Shown piece after piece: positions 23,747 to 31,958 of a DNA stretch of 64,000 nucleotides (the stretch's first letter is position 1; every line of letters starts with the position of its first letter). The notes below the pieces were generated by a model. It searched no databases. It was given only the letters and a program-made list of their open reading frames with translations, and was not told the origin of the DNA. The position numbers and the translations under genes are program-made. The DNA comes from JADZFO01 sp964512635 (lineage in GTDB: Bacteria > 4484-113 > JAFGCY01): contig CAZEJB010000008.1 in NCBI GenBank assembly GCA_964512635.1, positions 55,777 to 119,776 of the forward strand. Direction: 5' to 3'.

Positions 23747-24600
23747 AGCAAACCCAGACCCCGCTGCGTCCGGCTATGGTCAGGACCCAGCTGAACCCGG
23801 CCCCGGCCCCTAAGTCGCATCCAGCTCAGGGAGCAGTGATGAACAACATCATCCTGGAAGCACGTGATCTCAGCATCCGCTATGGATCTGCCCCGCCGGC
23901 GGTCAAGCACTGCTCGCTGCAGTTCCCCGAGCGGCAGATCACCGCGATCATCGGCCCCAGCGGCTGCGGCAAGAGCACCCTGCTGCGCACCCTGAACCGG
24001 ATGAACGAGCTGATGGGCGATGTGCACTTCGAGGGCGAGGTGCTCTACCGCGGCCAGAACCTCTTTGCCAAGGGGATCGACCCGGTGGAGGTGCGCCGCC
24101 GCATCGGCATGGTCTTCCAGAAGCCCAACCCCTTCCCCAAGAGCATCTATGAAAACGTCGCCTGGGGTCCGCGGATCAACGGCCTGTGCACCCGCAAGGA
24201 GATGCCGGAGCTCGTTGAGCGCAGCCTGCGCCAGGCCGGCCTGTGGGACGAGGTCAAGGACCGCCTCGACGGCAGCGGCATGGGCCTCTCCGGCGGCCAG
24301 CAGCAGCGCCTGTGCATCGCCCGCGCGCTGGCCATGCAGCCCGAGGTGATCCTGATGGACGAGCCCTGCAGCGCGCTGGACCCGGTGTCCACCGCGCGCA
24401 TCGAAGACCTGCTCTTCGAGCTCAAAGAGAACTACACCATCGTGATCGTCACCCATAACATGCAGCAGGCCTCGCGCGTCTCGGACTTTACCGCCTTCTT
24501 CGAGAGCGGCAACCTGATCGAGTACGGCGAGACCCAGCAGGTCTTCACCCGCCCCCAGCAGAGGCGCACGGAAGAGTACGTCACCGGCCGCTTCGGCTAA
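23740..24600 (+). CDS. pstB: Phosphate ABC transporter ATP-binding protein PstB
   Basis: 286 residues from ATG 23740, which overlaps pstA; an internal ATG at 23839 (with GGGAGCAGTG upstream) would give the 253-residue size usual for PstB and may be the true start, as the first 33 residues are low-complexity Pro/Gln/Thr. Walker A GPSGCGKST, Q-loop VFQKPNPFPKSIYENVAWGP, signature LSGGQQQRLCIARAL and Walker B VILMDEPCSALDP are complete. It drives phosphate import and, with PhoU, signals to PhoR. Confidence 0.95.
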   Translation: MVEQTQTPLRPAMVRTQLNPAPAPKSHPAQGAVMNNIILEARDLSIRYGSAPPAVKHCSLQFPERQITAIIGPSGCGKSTLLRTLNRMNELMGDVHFEGEVLYRGQNLFAKGIDPVEVRRRIGMVFQKPNPFPKSIYENVAWGPRINGLCTRKEMPELVERSLRQAGLWDEVKDRLDGSGMGLSGGQQQRLCIARALAMQPEVILMDEPCSALDPVSTARIEDLLFELKENYTIVIVTHNMQQASRVSDFTAFFESGNLIEYGETQQVFTRPQQRRTEEYVTGRFG

Positions 24601-24660
24601 CGCCCTTCAACCACAACTGAAGCCGGCGGGGTGACAAGCGGCCCGCCATGGGAGACAATA

Positions 24661-25353
24661 ATGTCCTTGCTACTGCGCAGAGAACTGGAGCAGCTTGAGC
24701 GAGAAATCCTCAAGATCGACATGCTCGTCGAGGAAGCCCTGAACAAGGCCATCATTGCGCTGCTGGACCGCCGCAATGAGCTGGTCGATGAGGTCATCAA
24801 GGGCGACGACGCGATCGATTCGCTGGAAGTCGAGCTTGACGAGGAGTGCCTTAAAGTGCTGGCCCTGCACCAGCCGGTTGCCCACGACCTGCGCTTCGTC
24901 ATCACCGTCATGAAGGTCAACAACGACCTTGAGCGCATCGGCGACCGCGCGGTCAGCATTGCCGAGCGCGCGGCCTTCCTTAACAAGCGCGAACCCCTCG
25001 GAGCCGACCTCAACATCACAGCGCTCTCCGACCGCGTGCGCCATATGGTGAGGCTGGCCATCGACGGCTTTGTTGAGCTGGACGCCAATCGCGCCCGCGA
25101 AGTGATCCGCGAAGACGACGAGGTCGACAACCTGCGCTATGAGATGCGCGACGCGCTGATGGATCTGATGCACAAAGACCCCAGCGTGATGGACCGCGCC
25201 TGGCAGCTGGTGGAGGCCGTGCGGCACCTTGAACGTGTCGGCGATCTGGCTGTGCATATCGCTGAGGAGGTCATCTTCCTTGTTGATGGCAAGGTGATCC
25301 GCCATCACCATGAGGACTACCTGAGCGAGAATCACGAGGCCCGCAAGGATTAG
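24661..25353 (+). CDS. phoU: Phosphate transport regulator PhoU
   Basis: 230 residues, two three-helix bundles with the repeated PhoU motif: ALHQPVAHDLRFVITVMKVNNDLERIGDRAVSIAE (parts: LRFVITVMKVNNDLERIGD and, in the second half, VRHLERVGDLAVHIAEE) whose Asp/Glu bind metals. It represses PhoR in phosphate excess. ATG 24661 is preferred over 24631, with GGGAGACAATA upstream. Last gene of the pst unit; the following 170 bases contain palindromic repeats. Confidence 0.95.
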   Translation: MSLLLRRELEQLEREILKIDMLVEEALNKAIIALLDRRNELVDEVIKGDDAIDSLEVELDEECLKVLALHQPVAHDLRFVITVMKVNNDLERIGDRAVSIAERAAFLNKREPLGADLNITALSDRVRHMVRLAIDGFVELDANRAREVIREDDEVDNLRYEMRDALMDLMHKDPSVMDRAWQLVEAVRHLERVGDLAVHIAEEVIFLVDGKVIRHHHEDYLSENHEARKD

Positions 25354-25380
25354 CCGGTCTGGCATGGCACTATAGGCCTT

Positions 25381-25520
25381 CTTGTAAGGGCGGGGCTTGT
25401 CCCCACCCGGCCTGCGGACGCTCCGCCGCTCGCAAGCTCGCGCCGGCCTAACCTACGCCGGGCTAAGCCCGGCAGCGGCTCGCCATTTGTAGGGGTGGGC
25501 TTGTCTCCACCCGGCAGCCT
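25381..25520. repeat. GTAGGGGTGGGCTTGTCCCCACCCGG repeat cluster
   Basis: Two partial copies of the GTAAGGGCGGGGCTTGTCC / GTAGGGGTGGGCTTGTCTCC palindrome flank a 70-bp GC-rich palindromic spacer (GCCGGGCTTAGCCCGGC core). Confidence 0.7.
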
Positions 25521-25530
25521 TGCCTGAAGC

Positions 25531-26937
25531 TCAGGAGTAGGCAGTCAAGTTGCGAGTCACGGTTCTCCAGACCAGCAGCCACAACAGCCCAATGCCCAGC
25601 AGCACTGCGCCATACAGCCAGATCCGCGCTTCGATAAACACGCTCAGGCTGAGGCAGGTCAGCAGGCCCAGCCAGGCCAGCGCCGGGTGGAACATGCGCT
25701 GCTCGCGGGGCAGCCGCAGAGCGCAGATATTGGTCAGCGCGTAGTACAGCAGCACGGTCAGTGCGGAAAAGCTCCAGGCGGTCTTCACCCCGCCGATGGC
25801 CGCCAGCAGGGCAACAGCGAGACCCACCAGCCACAGGGCGGCGGGCGGCGCGGTACGCTCGCTGCTCAGCCGCGACAACGCCGCCGGAGCATCACCGCGG
25901 CGGCCCATCGCCAGCACGACCCGCGACAGGCCGAGAATCAAGTTCAGCAGTACGCCGAGCATCGCGGCAATCGCGCCCAGCGCGATGAGCTGCGGCCCCA
26001 GGGGCAGGCCGAAGCTGCGCGCAGCCTCCAGCAGCGGTGCCGCTCCGGCACCGGCCCACTGGCCCAGCTGCTCGCCGCCAATGGTGGCCACAGCGATGCT
26101 GCCGACGGCGAGATAGACCAGCAGCGCCGCGAGCAGGCTGAGCACAATCGCCAGCGGGATCGTGCGGCGCGGCTGAGTCACTTCTTCGCCCAGGGTGGCG
26201 ATGCGGCCATAGCCGGTATAAGCGACGAACATCAGCGCGGCGGCGTGCAGCAGCGCTGGCAGCCAGTGCGTGTGCGGCGAGGATGGCGGCAGGCCCGGCG
26301 CGGCTGCGGCGCCCGTGCCAAAGAGCAGCGCCGGCAGGCCGCTGAAGCAAAAGACCGCCAGCGCAAACACACTGACCCCGACCAGCATGCCGGTGACCGC
26401 CGAGCCCTGGCGCGTGCCGCGCAGCAGCAGCCACGTCAGGCCGAGGGCCGCGAGGACCGCCAGGCCGTGCTGCCAAAGCGGCTGCTGCAGGCCAAAGAGG
26501 CCCAGCAGGTAAGCGCTGAAGCCCAGCGCGGCGGTGGCCGCCGAGGCGGTCTTGGCGCAGAGGAAGAGCCAGCCGGCGCAGAAGCCCAGCCAGCCATTGG
26601 CGTACTGGTAGCCATACTCATAGGTGCCGCCGGAGACCGGATGCGCCGCGGCGAGCTGCGCGCTGCTGAGCCCGTTGAGCAGCGCCAGCACCGCGGCGAT
26701 GACCAGCGCCAGGGGCAGCCAGGGCCCGGCGATCCCGGCGGCGAGGCTGAGGCTGACGAAGACGCCGGTGCCGAGGATGCTGCCAAGGCCGAGGATGACT
26801 GCGCCGGGCAGTCCGAGCACACGGCGGAGACGGGGCCTGCCGGCATGCCCATCGGCGGGAGCAGCCGCACCAGCCGCCCCGCTGAGCCCCGGTTCGCCTG
26901 CTGCATCGCTCATCCGCAACTGTTCTGCTTCGTCCAT
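25531..26937 (-). CDS. APC-superfamily amino-acid permease
   Basis: 468 residues with about twelve hydrophobic segments. The first helix has the APC signature LPGAVILGLGSILGTGVFVS, whose GxG loop binds the substrate carboxylate; SGGTYEYGYQYANGWLGFCAGW and AYTGYGRIATLGEEVTQPRR are further family blocks. It should import or exchange an amino acid; the substrate cannot be told. The N-terminal 38 residues are Ala/Gly-rich and cytosolic. It stands between repeat clusters with no obvious partner. Confidence 0.88.
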   Translation of the reverse strand: MDEAEQLRMSDAAGEPGLSGAAGAAAPADGHAGRPRLRRVLGLPGAVILGLGSILGTGVFVSLSLAAGIAGPWLPLALVIAAVLALLNGLSSAQLAAAHPVSGGTYEYGYQYANGWLGFCAGWLFLCAKTASAATAALGFSAYLLGLFGLQQPLWQHGLAVLAALGLTWLLLRGTRQGSAVTGMLVGVSVFALAVFCFSGLPALLFGTGAAAAPGLPPSSPHTHWLPALLHAAALMFVAYTGYGRIATLGEEVTQPRRTIPLAIVLSLLAALLVYLAVGSIAVATIGGEQLGQWAGAGAAPLLEAARSFGLPLGPQLIALGAIAAMLGVLLNLILGLSRVVLAMGRRGDAPAALSRLSSERTAPPAALWLVGLAVALLAAIGGVKTAWSFSALTVLLYYALTNICALRLPREQRMFHPALAWLGLLTCLSLSVFIEARIWLYGAVLLGIGLLWLLVWRTVTRNLTAYS

Positions 26938-27024
26938 CGGCTCAAGCTTACTAGGCGTGTATGAACTCTGTAGCAGCGCGGCCCTGTCCGCGCGTTTTTG
27001 AAGCGGTGAACGAAGGCGCGGAGC

Positions 27025-27087
27025 GCGGGCTGCATGCGCAGCATGAGCCCGCTTTCTTCCTGTAGGGGCGGGATAGCATTCCCGCCC
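27025..27087. repeat. Palindromic repeats in a 296-bp intergenic gap
   Basis: A GCGGGCTGCATGCGCAGC hairpin (27025-27052) precedes one GTAGGGGCGGGATAGCATTCCCGCCC unit (parts given) at 27062-27087. I see no gene in 26938-27233. Confidence 0.6.
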
Positions 27088-27233
27088 GAAGTGACAGGCT
27101 GAAAAGGGCGTGGATACAGCCGCACCCCTATGGGTTCAAAGAGGCGGCGCAGCGGCCTGCGCTCAGCACCTACAGTTCGTATCCAGCCTTTGAGGCACCC
27201 TGCGCCGCGCTTGTACCTATGAAGAGGCAGTGG

Positions 27234-28661
27234 TCAGGTATCCAGCAGACTGGTGATAGGCAGAGCCTCGATCCGGGCGATCAACGGTGCCACAACTGAC
27301 TCCTGCCAGAGCCTTCCCTCGACGAACTCATCGAAGTTGCGTTGGTACAACGGCATGACGACAGATTGTGACTCTTCGTACGTGAGTCTGAAACTCCCAT
27401 CTATGCTACGAATTGTGCTAAGGTCAGTCCTGTTCTTGTTAAAGGCCATGACTTCCGTTCGGAGTTCAGTGCCTAAAGTCTTGAGCTGGTCAATCAAGGC
27501 AGGTTGTCCCTGGCTTTCAAACTGCTGCGCCAAGCCACCAAGAATTTTGACTAAGACCAAAAGGCCGTGGTTTGCTTCAGTCGGGGTAACGTTGTCGGCC
27601 ACCGTGCAACGGCACTGCATTTTCAGCCGTTGCTGCGTGACATCAAGCCTCGCCGGGAGGGGTATCTCTTCGCGCAAATCCGACCCCAGATTGCGCAACG
27701 CCATTGTGACCCCTATTGTTGTGTGGCTTGAGCTGTGCATCGCGATCGACCAATGCAGATACAGGCTTCCCGGCACGTCGCCGGTCATTGCCTGTTTGAA
27801 AGCCAAGGCAACAGGGAAGAGGTGCGTGGCGCGGTTGATCTGACAAGCATTGCCGGCTGCAATGTCTGCGTATGCTTGCCGAGCACGGCCTGTGCGGGCG
27901 AAGTGGGCCGCCCGCTGGTACCAGGCCTGGGCCCAGTCAGGGCACAGCCGAACCAACGCGTCATGGAAGCCATCAAGATTCAGTTCCAGCTCAGCCAGTA
28001 CATCTTGTGCCTTCGCCGCTTGCAGTTCGAAGAAACTAAGCGGCAGCGCCTCATACCGAAGATCGCGCCAGCGCGGCGCACCACCCTGCTTCTCATGCTC
28101 ATCTTCCGCTTGCCGGCTGTGCTCGCGCCATTCAATCTGCTGGCTGGCATAGTCCGGTTCCGCAATCTGGTAAACCTCCAGCAAAGGAAGCAAAGTCGGC
28201 AAGTCAGCTATGCCGCGCCGATACGCGGTGATCAGCGGTGCAAATTCCTCGGGGCGGAACTCGTAGTGGCTCAACTCCTTGTCAGTAAGCCAGCGCCAAG
28301 CCTCACACCAATGGATAAGTTGCCAGTAGCGCGGGTCATGGCCGAACTCTGGTTCCCAGCTGGTGAGCAGCTCGGCGTCCAGGATTTCGGGATGGACAGC
28401 TTTGCGTTCGTTGGCGAAATGATCTGGGTAAAGCTGCCGCAGATTCTGCAATCCATCGTGGCCCCACGCATCAGTAAGACGCGTCAACTCCGCTGATAGG
28501 GCCACCTTATCACTGCGAAGATGTTCGAGCCGAAAGTGCTTGATCAACAGCTCAACATAAGCCGCATAGTAGGCGGCGGCATCCGGGCTTCCCTGCGCTA
28601 CCGCTTGGCTGTACCGATCGAAGAGTGCATCGCCGGTCTGCTTCATTTCACCCAAGATCAT
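27234..28661 (-). CDS. Hypothetical protein, TPR-like helical
   Basis: 475 residues, soluble and helical, rich in Trp and Tyr (PRYWQLIHWCEAWRWL, PDWAQAWYQRAAHF). The middle part (AHFARTGRARQAYADIAAGN) resembles one or two TPR units. No signal peptide or catalytic motif is recognised. ATG 28661 is supported by TAGAAT exactly six bases upstream. Base composition is nearer 54% GC than the surrounding genes, which hints at transfer. It is flanked by palindromic repeat clusters on both sides. Function unknown. Confidence 0.7.
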   Translation of the reverse strand: MILGEMKQTGDALFDRYSQAVAQGSPDAAAYYAAYVELLIKHFRLEHLRSDKVALSAELTRLTDAWGHDGLQNLRQLYPDHFANERKAVHPEILDAELLTSWEPEFGHDPRYWQLIHWCEAWRWLTDKELSHYEFRPEEFAPLITAYRRGIADLPTLLPLLEVYQIAEPDYASQQIEWREHSRQAEDEHEKQGGAPRWRDLRYEALPLSFFELQAAKAQDVLAELELNLDGFHDALVRLCPDWAQAWYQRAAHFARTGRARQAYADIAAGNACQINRATHLFPVALAFKQAMTGDVPGSLYLHWSIAMHSSSHTTIGVTMALRNLGSDLREEIPLPARLDVTQQRLKMQCRCTVADNVTPTEANHGLLVLVKILGGLAQQFESQGQPALIDQLKTLGTELRTEVMAFNKNRTDLSTIRSIDGSFRLTYEESQSVVMPLYQRNFDEFVEGRLWQESVVAPLIARIEALPITSLLDT

Positions 28662-28667
28662 GGCTGG

Positions 28668-28673
28668 ATTCTA
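28668..28673 (-). promoter_or_regulatory. -10 box (TAGAAT), leaderless spacing
   Basis: Six bases before ATG 28661. Confidence 0.45.
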
Positions 28674-28736
28674 AACGCTGGCGTGCTTGCGGCAGTGCCG
28701 CGCTCCGAAACTCCGTTCACCAGCAGCAGCGGGGCC

Positions 28737-28945
28737 CAAGTCGCGGACGAATCGTCCGCGCTCCGAGAGGACATCCGTCCGCACCTGCAAAGAGCAAGGG
28801 CCGCATGTCTGCGGCCCTTGCTCGATGTGGGTGTTTCCAGTTTGGTCCCGGGTGCAGGACTGCCTGCGGGATCCGGAAGGTGCACGCACGCCTGCACCCT
28901 GCAAGACGGGCGGGGACAAGCCCACGCCCCTACAGAACACCGGTT
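28737..28945. repeat. Palindromic repeat cluster
   Basis: Contains GCGGACGAATCGTCCGC (28743-28759), a 15-bp stem AGAGCAAGGGCCGCA with its complement (28790-28824), and one GGCGGGGACAAGCCCACGCC-type unit (28909-28935). No gene seen in 28674-28962. Confidence 0.65.
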
Positions 28946-28962
28946 TCATACCGGTGCCACCG

Positions 28963-31956
28963 CTACGGAGCCAGGATGACCACCTGGCGGCGGTCGCGGT
29001 CGCCGATCAGGTAGCGGCCGTCGGGGCTGATCGTGATGCCATAGATGTTGCGCACATTGCCGTCGCCGTCGCCGTAGGGCGCCAGGCCGCACATGTACTG
29101 CCACTCGCCGCCCGCCTGGGCCGGCGGCTTCAGCTTATGCATCAGGCCGTCGCTGTCCCAGTAGTAGACATACACATAGCCCGCGGGGTCGAGCGCCAGT
29201 ACGCCGCCAAGGCCGAAGCCCGGTACCCATGAATCGATCAGCGCGCCGGTGTCCGCGTTCAGACGCAGGATGCGGGACTGGTTATTCCAGGGCCGGTCGA
29301 GGATGAACAGCCAGCCATGGTCCTTGTCCAGCACCATGTCGTCGGCGTTCGTGTTGGCCGGATCGGGCAGCGCGATGCTGCGGCTGTAGCTGCCGTCGTC
29401 AAAGACCTGAATACGGTCGTTGTCGCGGTCGAGGGCGTACAGCAGCGGGCCGTCCACCGCCATCGCACCGTTGCCCTTGAACTCGGTGGGGTCCGAGCCC
29501 CAGTCCACCCCGAGAACCTTGTAGTTCTCGAAGTCGTCGCTGTACTCGGTCAGTACGGTATAGCCGTGGGTGAAGTAGAGCTTGTTGTTGGTCCAGGCCA
29601 CGCTGCTTGGCGTGCGGTCGAGACGCCCGGTCAGGATATCGCCGTCGATGCCGGTCTCCAGATAGGCGCTGTCCAGCACCTTGTTCCTGCGGCTCATCAC
29701 TGTGCAGCAGTAGGTCGCGCCATCCAGCACCGCAAAGGCGCCGTCGCTCTCGCGCACCGCGAAGGCCTGGGGCTGCACGAACTCGCCAGGCAGCGGGTTG
29801 TAGTCGCCGATTCCCTGGATCAGCATGCCGTCGGTCTTGTTGAAGATGCCGCTGCGCTGGTTGAACTCATCGCTGACCAGTACGCGGCCGCCGGGCAGTG
29901 CGGCGATGCCATAGAGACTCCAGAAATGGCCTTCCTCGCCCAGCGGGCTCGGCAGGTTCAGGCTTGAGCCGTCGGAGAAACCGCCGTGGCCCCACTCGGC
30001 CACGAAGTTGTGGCTGGCATCAAAGCGCAGCACGCGGTCGCGCTCGCGGTCGGTGACCATCACCGAGCCGTCGGCAAAGGTCGCCAGGCTCAGCGGCTGG
30101 CGCAGCTCGCCATCGCTGGGGTCAAGGTCGGCCGAGCCGTCGTAGCTGTCCAGCAGGCTGCCGTCAGGGGCGAACCAGAAGATGCTGTCGGCATAGTCAT
30201 CCGCCACCACCAGGTTACCGCTGGGGTCGAGCTCGACATCATTGGGATGCTCAAGAATCGCCTCGCCGATCACGAGGGTCTGCACGCCGCCTTCGAACTT
30301 GCGGATGCAGTGCGCGTTGGCATCGCTGAGATAAATCACGCTGCCCGAGCTGTTGGCGGCCAGGAACCAGCCGCCGTCAAAGACCGCGTTGACCGTGTCA
30401 TAGTCCAGCGCCCAGTGCGTCTGGCCGGTGGACTGGTCGATGCTGTAAACCTCGGCACCGCCACCCTGCTTGACCAGAATATGGCCGTCGCTGAGCACTT
30501 CAATATCCTCAGGGCCGTCCAGCCAGAACTCCCGCAGGGGCTGGCCTTCCGGGTCATAGACGCTGATGCGGCCCGCAACGCCCTGGGCGATGTACAGGTT
30601 GCCCTGCAGGTCCGTCGTCACACCGCGGGGCTCATACATTTCAAAGCTCTGGTACAGGGTCTTGCCCACATGAGCCCAAGTTTTCGGCGGGGTGGCCGGA
30701 TGCACAGTCACCACCGGGGCCGGAGAAGAAAGCACCGCACCGACCTTGATCTGCACATCGTTGCTGACTTCCACCTCGGCGCTCAGCGGCACGCGAAAGC
30801 GCAGGCCGGTCGCGCTGACATCCTTCACGTGGTCCGCCGGAAGCTGCTCGCCGTTGTACAGCACCTTCGTGTTGCTGCCGGCGGGGTCAAAGCCCGCGCC
30901 CTCGACATAGACCCAGAAGCCCGGGTACTGCCGCGGCGGGAAGAGCTCATCGATGAACAGGCTGTAGGTGCTGGAGGCCACCGCCTGGTTGCTCAGCGCG
31001 CTCTCAACCTGGTCGCCGACGACCGTGGCCACCCGGAAGTAATAGGTCTTCCCGGGGTCAAGCTCGGTCAGCTCATAGCTCGGATTTGGGCTGGGCGGCA
31101 CAATCGCGTCATTGGCGCGGGTCACCAGCGTACCTTCGGGGAGGCTGAAGCTGGCGGTGGAGTAGTAGACGTTATAGCCCAGCAGTCCTTCCGCGGCGCT
31201 GCCGTTCCAGTTCAGGCGGATGCTGCCATTCAACGGCGTAGCAGTCAGGCCGGTGGGTGGGGTCGGCGGCGGGTTCTGGCTCAGCTTAAGCTCAAGCTCC
31301 TCCACCACCACCCTGCTGTCAGTGCCGGGGTTATAGCTCAGCACCACGGCATAGGCATTGCCGCCGGGCGAGACATAGTCGCCCACCTGCGGTCCACTGG
31401 GCAGCAGCGGCAGGGTGCCCAGCACGCTGCTGAAGGGGCCGCTGAACTGCCAGCGCCCTGCGCTGTAGTCCGCGATCCCCAGCCAGTACTCCGCGCTGTC
31501 GACGCCGGTCTCGACCCGCAGTTCCACAGGGTACTTCGCGTCTTCTGTCGTGCTGAACTCATAAATCGCCCAGGCCAGCCCCATGCCGCCGGCATTCTGG
31601 CCATCCAGCACCATGCGGTTGCCGGAGATCTCCGCGCCGCTGTAGGCATCAAAGCTCTCCGAACCGTTCATCAGCAGTGCTGTCTGGCTGACCTCGCGCT
31701 CGCCGGCGGGAATTCCCGGCAGCGCATCGCTGCCCGCCGGTCCGGTTGAGCGCGGCGCGTCGTTCGGCGCGCTGAGCGCCGCACTGTCGACCTGCTGCGG
31801 CGCCAGGCTTACAGCCGCGCTGTCCCCTCCGCCGCAGGAAGTCCCGAGCAGCGCCAGTCCCAGCAGGGCCAGCCCCGCCGTGATCAGCCCGCGCGGGCCC
31901 CTTACTTTTTCAGCAGAACCATGCCAGGCTCCGCCACCCGTGATGTGCCTGGTCAT
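28963..31956 (-). CDS. Large lipoprotein: novel beta domain, FN3, IPT/TIG and NHL-type propeller
   Basis: 997 residues. Signal ITAGLALLGLALLGTSC is a lipobox. Residues about 88-230 are a domain shared with the 47119-48795 protein (LAWAIYEFSTTED, WLGIADYSAGRWQFSGPF, GDYVSPGGNAYAVVLSYN). Then a fibronectin-III domain (PTGLTATPLNGSIRLNWN, LDPGKTYYFRVATV), an IPT/TIG-like domain and a C-terminal NHL beta-propeller with repeated units (GVTTDLQGNLYIAQ, DVELDPSGNLVVADDYADSI, SVMVTDRERDRVLRFD). SD GAGGAA precedes ATG 31956, two bases after the stop of the upstream heme gene, so both are cotranscribed. Probably a surface adhesion or substrate-binding protein; function unknown. Confidence 0.85.
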   Translation of the reverse strand: MTRHITGGGAWHGSAEKVRGPRGLITAGLALLGLALLGTSCGGGDSAAVSLAPQQVDSAALSAPNDAPRSTGPAGSDALPGIPAGEREVSQTALLMNGSESFDAYSGAEISGNRMVLDGQNAGGMGLAWAIYEFSTTEDAKYPVELRVETGVDSAEYWLGIADYSAGRWQFSGPFSSVLGTLPLLPSGPQVGDYVSPGGNAYAVVLSYNPGTDSRVVVEELELKLSQNPPPTPPTGLTATPLNGSIRLNWNGSAAEGLLGYNVYYSTASFSLPEGTLVTRANDAIVPPSPNPSYELTELDPGKTYYFRVATVVGDQVESALSNQAVASSTYSLFIDELFPPRQYPGFWVYVEGAGFDPAGSNTKVLYNGEQLPADHVKDVSATGLRFRVPLSAEVEVSNDVQIKVGAVLSSPAPVVTVHPATPPKTWAHVGKTLYQSFEMYEPRGVTTDLQGNLYIAQGVAGRISVYDPEGQPLREFWLDGPEDIEVLSDGHILVKQGGGAEVYSIDQSTGQTHWALDYDTVNAVFDGGWFLAANSSGSVIYLSDANAHCIRKFEGGVQTLVIGEAILEHPNDVELDPSGNLVVADDYADSIFWFAPDGSLLDSYDGSADLDPSDGELRQPLSLATFADGSVMVTDRERDRVLRFDASHNFVAEWGHGGFSDGSSLNLPSPLGEEGHFWSLYGIAALPGGRVLVSDEFNQRSGIFNKTDGMLIQGIGDYNPLPGEFVQPQAFAVRESDGAFAVLDGATYCCTVMSRRNKVLDSAYLETGIDGDILTGRLDRTPSSVAWTNNKLYFTHGYTVLTEYSDDFENYKVLGVDWGSDPTEFKGNGAMAVDGPLLYALDRDNDRIQVFDDGSYSRSIALPDPANTNADDMVLDKDHGWLFILDRPWNNQSRILRLNADTGALIDSWVPGFGLGGVLALDPAGYVYVYYWDSDGLMHKLKPPAQAGGEWQYMCGLAPYGDGDGNVRNIYGITISPDGRYLIGDRDRRQVVILAP

Positions 31957-31958
31957 GC